Shown here: positions 56,533 to 64,000 of the stretch, in pieces
Position numbering within the stretch: position 1 is the first letter of the stretch
Layout: every line of letters begins with the position of its first letter
DNA from: an uncultured Pelagibacteraceae bacterium
Lineage (GTDB): Bacteria > Pseudomonadota > Alphaproteobacteria > Pelagibacterales > Pelagibacteraceae
DNA: 64,000 bases
Direction of reading: 5' to 3'
Assembly: GCA_902612325.1 (NCBI GenBank)
Contig: CACMDB010000002.1
Coordinates: 62,001 to 126,000, forward strand
Position numbers and translations under genes: made by a program
The notes under the pieces: model-generated
What the model saw: the letters and a program-made list of their open reading frames with translations, nothing else
Told to the model about the DNA's origin: nothing
Database searches by the model: none

Positions 56533-58341
56533 ATGAGCACAATCAACAATATAAGAAATTTTGCAATCATTGCTCATATTGATCATGGGAAATCTACAAT
56601 AGCTGATAGAATAATCCATCAATGTGGTGGTTTGACAGAAAGAGAAATGAAATCACAAGTACTTGACTCTATGGATATAGAAAGAGAAAGAGGTATCACA
56701 ATAAAAGCACAGACTGTAAAGTTGAATTATAAAGCTAAAAACGGAAAAAATTATATTTTAAATATTATAGACACCCCTGGACATGTAGATTTTAGTTATG
56801 AGGTAAGTAGATCTTTGTATGCCTGTGAAGGATCAATATTAATTGTAGATAGTACCCAGGGTGTCGAAGCTCAAACACTGGCTAATGTCTATCAAGCTCT
56901 AGATATTAATCATGAAATTATTCCTGTTTTAAACAAAATAGATTTACCTGCTTCTGATCTAGATAGAACAAAAAAACAAATCGAAGATGTTATTGGAATT
57001 GATACTGAAAATGCAATTCCTTGTTCAGGAAAAACAGGGGAAGGTATAAATAATATATTGGAGCAAATTATCAATCAATTACCAAGCCCAAAAGGCGATA
57101 CTGATAAAGATTTAAAATGTTTATTAGTTGATAGTTGGTATGACACTTACTTAGGTGTCGTGATTTTAGTTAGAGTAATTAATGGTAAACTTACAAAAAA
57201 TATGAAAATTAAAATGCTCTCTACTAATCAAGATTATATAGTTGAAAAAGTTGGGGTTTTTACACCAAAAGCAAAAGATATTAATGAATTAAATACTGGA
57301 GAAATAGGTTTTATAACTACAGGAATTAAAGTTCTTTCAGAAACAAAAGTTGGTGACACTATCTGTGATGCATCAAAACCACCTGTTAATGCATTGCCTG
57401 GTTTTAAACCAAGTAAACCCGTAGTTTTTTGCGGGTTGTTTCCTGTCGATAGTTCTGAGTATCAAAAATTAAAAGATGGGCTAGCCAAATTACAATTAAA
57501 TGATGCAAGTTTTTCATATGAAGCAGAGTCATCATCAGCTCTAGGATTAGGATTTAGATGCGGATTTTTAGGTCTTTTACATCTCGAAATCATCACAGAA
57601 AGATTAGAAAGAGAGTTTGATGTAAACTTATTAACAACTACACCTGGAGTAGTTTATAAAGTTAACTTAAATAATGGTAAAATTATAGACTTACAAAATC
57701 CATCAACTCTTCCTGATCCAACAATTATTAAATCAATTGAGGAGCCCTGGATTAAAGCTACCATAATAACTCCAGATGAATTCCTGGGTTCAATAATAAA
57801 ATTATGTCAGGATAAAAGAGGAATTCAAACCAATCTTTCATATTCAGGTAATAGAGCTGTATTGAATTATGAATTACCATTAAACGAAGTAGTTTTTGAT
57901 TTTAATGACAGAATTAAATCTATGACAAGTGGTTATGCAAGTTTTGATTATGAAATTTTAGAGCATAGAGAGGGAGATTTAGTAAAGCTTGGCATTTTAG
58001 TTAATAGTGAACCAGTTGATGCACTTGCCATGATGATACATAAAGATTTTGCTCAAAAAACTGGAAGAGAAGTTTGCGAAAAATTAAAAGATTTGATACC
58101 TAGACATAATTTTATGATCCCAGTCCAAGCTGCAATTGGTGGTAAAATTATTGCGAGAGAAACAATTAAAGGTTTTAAGAAAGATGTACTGACAAAGATC
58201 CATGGTGGTGGAGCAACAGATAGAAAAAGAAAACTTTTAGAAAAACAAAAAAAGGGAAAAGCAAGATCTAAACAATTTGGAAGAGTTGAGATTCCACAAG
58301 AAGCATTTATAGGAGTTTTAAAAATAAAGGGCACTAAATGA
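56533..58341 (+). CDS. lepA: Elongation factor 4 (LepA)
   Basis: LepA is a ribosome-associated GTPase linked to initiation efficiency and back-translocation. The 602-residue protein has G1 AHIDHGKST, the switch region [29 protein letters not shown] and the LepA-specific C-terminal domain ([20 protein letters not shown], then [14 protein letters not shown]). The last codon region overlaps the next gene's ATG (ATGA), linking this core gene to the glycan island. Confidence 0.97.
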   Translation: MSTINNIRNFAIIAHIDHGKSTIADRIIHQCGGLTEREMKSQVLDSMDIERERGITIKAQTVKLNYKAKNGKNYILNIIDTPGHVDFSYEVSRSLYACEGSILIVDSTQGVEAQTLANVYQALDINHEIIPVLNKIDLPASDLDRTKKQIEDVIGIDTENAIPCSGKTGEGINNILEQIINQLPSPKGDTDKDLKCLLVDSWYDTYLGVVILVRVINGKLTKNMKIKMLSTNQDYIVEKVGVFTPKAKDINELNTGEIGFITTGIKVLSETKVGDTICDASKPPVNALPGFKPSKPVVFCGLFPVDSSEYQKLKDGLAKLQLNDASFSYEAESSSALGLGFRCGFLGLLHLEIITERLEREFDVNLLTTTPGVVYKVNLNNGKIIDLQNPSTLPDPTIIKSIEEPWIKATIITPDEFLGSIIKLCQDKRGIQTNLSYSGNRAVLNYELPLNEVVFDFNDRIKSMTSGYASFDYEILEHREGDLVKLGILVNSEPVDALAMMIHKDFAQKTGREVCEKLKDLIPRHNFMIPVQAAIGGKIIARETIKGFKKDVLTKIHGGGATDRKRKLLEKQKKGKARSKQFGRVEIPQEAFIGVLKIKGTK

Positions 58342-59144
58342 AAATTTACGATTGTTTTATATTTTTCAATGAAAATTTATTAACTGAAATAAGATTTAAT
58401 ATTTTAGATAAATATGTAGACTACTTTGTAATTTGTGAGTCTTATTATGATCATAGAGGCAAAATAAAAGGATATCTTTTTGATCATAAAAAATTCGAAA
58501 ATTTTGGTCACAAAATCATCTATTTAAAAATTGACAATTTTCCTAAAAGTCTGGGAATTTGGGAAAGGCAAGATTATCAAAGAAATTTTCTAATGAATGG
58601 ATTAAAAAATACTCAGCCAGATGACTTAATAATATATTCAGACGCTGATGAAATCATTAATCCTAATGTCATAAGTGATTTATCGAGTATTGGTAATAAC
58701 ATAGCAATTTGTGAACAATATTGTTTTTATTACAAATTAAACTTGTTGTCAGAACAATATAAAGATGTTTGGGAAGGTAGTCGTGTTTCAAAATTTAAAA
58801 ATTTGAAATCGTTTAGTTGGTTAAGACTCATTGCTAAAAAAAATTTGAAATATAGCTTTTTTAGATTTGATAAATTTAAAAAAATAAAAGTGTTAAATAA
58901 AGCTGGCTGGCATTTTTCATACTTAATGTCTGAGGAGGATATTCAGAAAAAGATTAAAGCATGGACACATTCTGAATTGGATACTCTTGAAAATAGCAAT
59001 TTAGAGACAATAAAAAGTAGAGTAAAAGAGAATAAAGATTTATTTGGAAGAAATATCAAATTTTCCAAATTGGAGTTCAGTGAACAATTTTTCCCAAAAT
59101 ATTTGATAAAAAATCAAGGTTTTTATAGAAATTGGATTATATAA
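58338..59144 (+). CDS. Glycosyltransferase family 17-like protein
   Basis: The 268-residue protein matches GT17-type enzymes: [50 protein letters not shown] and the metal-binding [10 protein letters not shown]. The eukaryotic relative adds bisecting N-acetylglucosamine; bacterial members act on surface glycans of unknown structure. It overlaps lepA by four bases and the convergent epimerase by eight. It starts the island of envelope-sugar genes. Confidence 0.85.
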   Translation: MKIYDCFIFFNENLLTEIRFNILDKYVDYFVICESYYDHRGKIKGYLFDHKKFENFGHKIIYLKIDNFPKSLGIWERQDYQRNFLMNGLKNTQPDDLIIYSDADEIINPNVISDLSSIGNNIAICEQYCFYYKLNLLSEQYKDVWEGSRVSKFKNLKSFSWLRLIAKKNLKYSFFRFDKFKKIKVLNKAGWHFSYLMSEEDIQKKIKAWTHSELDTLENSNLETIKSRVKENKDLFGRNIKFSKLEFSEQFFPKYLIKNQGFYRNWII

Positions 59145-60081
59145 CTTTTTTTTTAATACAGCTTTTAACAATTTCGTTAATACTAAATTTAAAATTGAAA
59201 CCTAATATTTTTCTTAATTTATAATTGTTGCTCAAAGTATAGTTATAGTTACCCAGGTCATACAATTTTTTTTTATAAAAAATTTTTTTATTCATTTGTT
59301 TTTCAAAGATTTTGATTATTTTATCCAAATATACTAATTTTCCACTCCCTACATTTATAATATATGAACCCATGCTCCTTCTTTTTAAAATTTTTAAGAT
59401 AATACTTAAAAAGTCTTTTATGTGTACAAAGTCTCTTCCTGGATAGATTAACCTTCCTTTTTTTTTTACAAGATTTATTTTAAATAGCAATTTTTTTCTA
59501 GATGCTTCAGTTATTACTGGCATAATTCTTCTAAATTTATTTTTAAATTCAAAAAATTCTTTTTTATTCATATAACCAGCTATATTAAATAATCTTAGTA
59601 TGTAGCAGATTTCAAATTTATCTTTTAAATATTTTTCAATTATAGATTTCGTCTTACCATAATAGTTTGTAGGCATATTTTTTTGACTTTCAGATGCTGC
59701 CTTAACATTATTAGAATTAAAGTTATATACATTAGAACTTGATAAGAAAATAAATTTTTTAATTTTTTTTTTGACACATAGATCTATTAAGGTTTTTGTT
59801 TTTTTAATATTATTCTCAAAATAAATTTTTTTGTTTTTTTCCGACTCTGGTGGGAAGCTTAAAGCTGCAGCGTGTATAACTGTGTGAATCTTTTTGTTAG
59901 AGATTAATGATGAAATAATTTTTGAGTTTATATTTGTTTTCAAAAACCTTTTTTTATTGATGATATTTTTTGAATGTGATCTAGAAAAGTTATCAATTCC
60001 AAAATAAGGTATTCTTTTTAATTCCAAAATCTCACAAATGTGAAAACCTATATATCCAGTACATCCTGTAACAAGTATCAT
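59137..60081 (-). CDS. NAD-dependent sugar epimerase/dehydratase
   Basis: This extended short-chain dehydrogenase of 314 residues resembles UDP-glucose 4-epimerases. It has the nucleotide loop GCTGYIG (residues 6-12), HAAALSFPPES, the SSSNVY serine and the catalytic YGKTK (YXXXK). The FVHIKDF segment is typical of the sugar-binding half. The exact sugar nucleotide is unknown. It is the only leftward gene in the island and is unusually rich in Lys and Ile, reflecting local high A+T. Confidence 0.85.
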   Translation of the reverse strand: MILVTGCTGYIGFHICEILELKRIPYFGIDNFSRSHSKNIINKKRFLKTNINSKIISSLISNKKIHTVIHAAALSFPPESEKNKKIYFENNIKKTKTLIDLCVKKKIKKFIFLSSSNVYNFNSNNVKAASESQKNMPTNYYGKTKSIIEKYLKDKFEICYILRLFNIAGYMNKKEFFEFKNKFRRIMPVITEASRKKLLFKINLVKKKGRLIYPGRDFVHIKDFLSIILKILKRRSMGSYIINVGSGKLVYLDKIIKIFEKQMNKKIFYKKKLYDLGNYNYTLSNNYKLRKILGFNFKFSINEIVKSCIKKKVI

Positions 60082-60116
60082 TTTATTTTTAATGTTTTTT
60101 GAATATATTGATTATT

Positions 60117-60797
60117 ATGTTTTTTTTGAAGTTAAAATATTTTTTATATTACTATAAATCCAAGATAATAAAAAAAAGATGTAAAAAAGACTATGCTGAT
60201 CAAAAAAGAATATTTGAGCAAAAAATAAATCAAAAAAATTTTTCACAAAAATGGTTTCTGAATAATTTTGAAGTCTTTACTTTTTTTTTACCAAAAAATA
60301 AGAGTTTAAAATTTGATTATTTAGAAGTAGGTTGTTACGAGGGATTATCTTCATTTTACGTTTTATCCGAATACAAATCTGTAAACGCCTTTTTTTTAGA
60401 TATATGGGATATGCCAAATCCTAATAGTAAATCACTTTCGCGTAATTTTGGGTTAATAGAAAAAGTTTTTGATCAAAATCTTTCTGGTTTTCATTTTAAG
60501 AAAATGAAAGATGATTCAGTTATTTCAATGAGAAGATTGTTAAAGGAAAATGTTCATTTTGATTTCATTTATATCGATGGATCTCACAATGGTGAAGATA
60601 TTTTATCTGATGCAATTGAGGCATTTAAGATCTTAAAAGTGAATGGACTTATATTTTTTGATGATTTTTTACAATATGATAATGACAGAATTCTACAATC
60701 ATACGAAGGTATTGAAAAATTCTTGTCTTTATATTCTGATTATTTGAAAATTGAGTATTTTCAAAATAATTTAGTTGTTAGAAAGAAAACTAATTAA
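60117..60797 (+). CDS. SAM-dependent methyltransferase (Methyltransf_24 type)
   Basis: The 226-residue protein has a SAM motif I (FDYLEVGCYEGLSSFY) and FDFIYIDGSHNGEDILSDAIEAF followed by GLIFFDDF, typical of the methyltransferase 24 group that modifies sugars or other small molecules. I chose the ATG at 60117; a TTG at 60099 would add six residues without homology support. It is followed eight bases later by another methyltransferase. Confidence 0.8.
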   Translation: MFFLKLKYFLYYYKSKIIKKRCKKDYADQKRIFEQKINQKNFSQKWFLNNFEVFTFFLPKNKSLKFDYLEVGCYEGLSSFYVLSEYKSVNAFFLDIWDMPNPNSKSLSRNFGLIEKVFDQNLSGFHFKKMKDDSVISMRRLLKENVHFDFIYIDGSHNGEDILSDAIEAFKILKVNGLIFFDDFLQYDNDRILQSYEGIEKFLSLYSDYLKIEYFQNNLVVRKKTN

Positions 60798-60805
60798 ATC
60801 TTCAA

Positions 60806-61453
60806 ATGAAAAAACTTTTTATTGAAAGTATTAAAAAATTTATTTTTAACTTCACTCCTTTTGGAGCTCCAGCTTATTCTTATAATTTAGAACCAATTCA
60901 ACTTTCTGAAATTATAGTCTCTATTGAAAAAATTAAAAATATAAAAGGTTCAATATGTGAAATTGGTGTAGCGCGTGGAATGACCTCAAGATTTATCTGT
61001 GAACATTTAAAAAATCAGAATTATAAAGAAAAGTTTTATTGTATTGATACTTTTGTTTCTTTTGAAAAAGAAGATATTGATTTTGAAATACAAAATAGAA
61101 AAAAAAATAAAAAAGAATTAGTTGGTTTTAGTTACAATAATTTTGATAGATGGAAAAAAAATTTTATAAATTTTGATTTTGTTCAACCAATAAAAGCTGA
61201 TATCAAAAAATTTGATTTTAATTCTATCTCACCTGTGAAGCTAGTTATTTTAGATGTTGACTTATATAAACCAACGTTGATTGCTCTAAATAATTTAAAA
61301 AAAAATATGGTAGCTGGCGGAATTATAATTGTTGATGATGTAAAAAGTAATAATTCTTGGGATGGTGCTCACCAGGCTTTTTATGAATTTGTAAAATCAA
61401 ACCCTTATACTTATAAAGTTATTGGAAATAAATGTGGAGTAATACATTTTTGA
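60806..61453 (+). CDS. TylF/MycF-like sugar O-methyltransferase
   Basis: The 215-residue protein has SAM motif I (GSICEIGVARGMTSRF), a YCIDTFVSFEKED acidic region, LVILDVDLYKPTLIALNNL and GGIIIVDDV. The paired Asp residues are the magnesium ligands of TylF-type enzymes. These methylate hydroxyls of deoxysugars, consistent with a glycan role here. Its TGA overlaps the next ATG (TGATG). Confidence 0.82.
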   Translation: MKKLFIESIKKFIFNFTPFGAPAYSYNLEPIQLSEIIVSIEKIKNIKGSICEIGVARGMTSRFICEHLKNQNYKEKFYCIDTFVSFEKEDIDFEIQNRKKNKKELVGFSYNNFDRWKKNFINFDFVQPIKADIKKFDFNSISPVKLVILDVDLYKPTLIALNNLKKNMVAGGIIIVDDVKSNNSWDGAHQAFYEFVKSNPYTYKVIGNKCGVIHF

Positions 61454-62478
61454 TGAAAAAAAAATTAGTAATTGTCACCAATGAGAAATTTTTTAATTCA
61501 GATGGTAAATTTAGTTGTGATAATATTGCAGAAAAGTCTCTACCAGATGAATTAAGTAACAATTTTAAAGTTGAAATTATTGGTAGAAAAAGTCAAATTG
61601 TACAGGCTCATCAGCTTGAAACAAAAAGTATAAATATTTATTCTAATATTTTTTCTTACATTTTAAGAATTTTTAAAGAAAGAAATAAAAACAATTCGGT
61701 TTATTTAATTTTGTCAATTACTCCATTTACTTTTTTATCAGCTTGTATATTAATTTTTTTTAATAAAAAAATTTTTACATATCTAAGAAGTAATGGTCAT
61801 GAAGAATATAAAAAGATAATTGGCGCAATGGGTTCAATAATTTACAATATTATGTTTAATTATATTTCTAAAAAAAGTATTTTAATAAGTTGTCGGAAAC
61901 ATATTTTAATGGAAAAAAAGGGATTCGTTGTCCAACCCTCAGAACTTGATGATAATTGGATTAAAAATGCCTTTGAAAAAAATATTGATAACATTAATCT
62001 TTTGTATATTGGAAGAGTAAAAGTTGAAAAAGGGATATACTCATTAGATAATCTTTTAGTATCTTTAAATAGTAACATATTTCTTACAATAGTTGGCTCA
62101 AATTGGGACCATAAAAAACTGAAGTATAAAAAAATTAAAATGTATTCAATAGAAACAGATCAACAAAAATTAATCAACTTTTACGACAAATGTGATGTAT
62201 TTATTCTTCCATCTTTTACAGAAGGGCACCCAATGGTATTATTGGAGGCATTATCTAGATTGAGACCTGTCATAATTTTTAAAGATATAGAACATATTGT
62301 CGGGAATAAAAAAGGAATATTTGTTTCGGAAAGGAATCCAGAAAATTTTTTGAAAACTCTTAATTTAATTAAACAAAACTACAACCTAATTCAAAAAGAG
62401 ATGAAACTAAATATTTTACCTAAAAAAAAGGATTTTATACATTCATTTTCAAAAATTGTTGATAATGAAATTTTGTAG
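61453..62478 (+). CDS. Glycosyltransferase family 4
   Basis: The 341-residue GT-B enzyme has the GT4 C-terminal half: [16 protein letters not shown], then the donor-site [24 protein letters not shown] chose the ATG at 61453 (MKKKLVIV), coupled to the previous stop as TGATG; a start at 61432 would add seven residues. The N-terminal half has hydrophobic stretches for membrane association. The last base of its TAG stop is also the first base of tRNA-Ser. Confidence 0.87.
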   Translation: MKKKLVIVTNEKFFNSDGKFSCDNIAEKSLPDELSNNFKVEIIGRKSQIVQAHQLETKSINIYSNIFSYILRIFKERNKNNSVYLILSITPFTFLSACILIFFNKKIFTYLRSNGHEEYKKIIGAMGSIIYNIMFNYISKKSILISCRKHILMEKKGFVVQPSELDDNWIKNAFEKNIDNINLLYIGRVKVEKGIYSLDNLLVSLNSNIFLTIVGSNWDHKKLKYKKIKMYSIETDQQKLINFYDKCDVFILPSFTEGHPMVLLEALSRLRPVIIFKDIEHIVGNKKGIFVSERNPENFLKTLNLIKQNYNLIQKEMKLNILPKKKDFIHSFSKIVDNEIL

Positions 62479-62567
62479 GAGAGGTGGCCGAGTGGTTGAA
62501 GGCGCACGCTTGGAAAGCGTGTAAAGGGGTAACTCTTTCATGGGTTCGAATCCCATTCTCTCCGCCA
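62478..62567 (+). tRNA. tRNA-Ser (anticodon GGA)
   Basis: The acceptor stem GGAGAGG pairs with TCTCTCC (one G-U), with discriminator G and encoded CCA at 62565-62567. The anticodon stem CACGC/GCGTG holds loop TTGGAAA with anticodon GGA at 62512-62514. A long variable arm makes the total 90 bases, a class II tRNA. It begins on the last base of the upstream glycosyltransferase stop codon. Confidence 0.96.
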
Positions 62568-62595
62568 TAAATAATCTATATTTTATGCGGTCAAT

Positions 62596-62622
62596 TTGAC
62601 ATTTTTTGTTAATTGATAAAAT
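62596..62622 (+). promoter_or_regulatory. Candidate gyrB promoter
   Basis: TTGACA (62596-62601) is followed after 15 bases by TAAAAT (62617-62622), one mismatch from TATAAT. The spacer is slightly short. It lies in the only gap between tRNA-Ser and gyrB. The region from there to the ATG holds no other clear signal. Confidence 0.4.
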
Positions 62623-62678
62623 TATTAAATGAGCAATTTAGTGTAAAAAATGATATAGTTAATTTTTCCGTAAAATAA

Positions 62679-64000
<1,322 letters not shown>

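Noticed and set aside
58338-62567. Prophage or integrative element at tRNA-Ser
   Set aside because: No integrase, no phage genes and no direct repeat of the tRNA 3' end seen; the tRNA lies with its 5' end toward the island.

Overview
The window is a dense stretch of a very A+T-rich alphaproteobacterial chromosome. Its gene content and order point to the SAR11 clade (Candidatus Pelagibacter or a close relative). The reasons are the irr-fabA-fabB-fabI order, rpsT-dnaA-dnaN, the ubiE-ubiB-coaBC-dut block, strongly A/T-biased codons, tiny intergenic gaps and many overlapping stops and starts. I saw no insertion sequence, prophage, CRISPR array, rRNA operon or clearly broken gene. Taxonomy is inferred from remembered gene orders and composition, not from a search.

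Layout. 1-4948: translation and RNA-decay genes infB (5' truncated), rbfA, rpsO, pnp. 4986-7987: type II fatty-acid synthesis (fabI, fabB, fabA) divergent from the iron/heme regulator irr. 8021-11197: an Irr-like operator, katG, a 2-oxoglutarate oxygenase and a DUF2061 membrane protein. 11194-16311 (minus): SH3-domain protein, moeB-like, dut, coaBC, ubiB, ubiE. 16344-20328: mutM, rpsT, an A/T-rich region, dnaA, dnaN. 20325-23770 (minus): plsC, lysA, a 43-residue lipoprotein (lptM-like), argH. 23795-27421: tlpA-like, HIG1-like, esterase, HNH nuclease, coq7, dsbB, yqaA. 27480-29545: tRNA-Leu, acyl-CoA synthetase, and a tiny separate transcription unit for a 25-residue Lys/Arg peptide. 29609-34434 (minus): carD, fdxA, terB-like, SUV3-like helicase, thioesterase, a 32-residue membrane peptide, tRNA-Arg. 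34505-41860: thiolase, pyruvate dehydrogenase E1 and E2, an EamA transporter, uppP. 42045-47989: glutamate synthase (gltD, gltB). 47982-58341: hydrolase, glycosyltransferase, thrS-infC-rpmI-rplT-pheS-pheT, lepA. 58338-62567: a small surface-glycan island ending at tRNA-Ser. 62682-64000: gyrB, cut by the window edge.

How the genes work together. Most are core housekeeping genes: translation, replication initiation, lipid and ubiquinone synthesis, central carbon entry (pyruvate to acetyl-CoA) and ammonia assimilation. The accessory part is small: the glycan island, the isolated glycosyltransferase at 48771 and a few tiny genes. The most unusual items are the 25-residue basic peptide with its own promoter, palindrome, ribosome site and terminator (29387-29610); a lipoyl domain fused to the N-terminus of AceE that shares a 32-base identical segment with aceF; a shared Irr-like operator motif at irr/fabA and katG; and extreme packing, with nine TAATG/TGATG junctions and four convergent pairs whose stop codons overlap. 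None of these is proven to be a new system; the peptide unit is the best candidate for follow-up.
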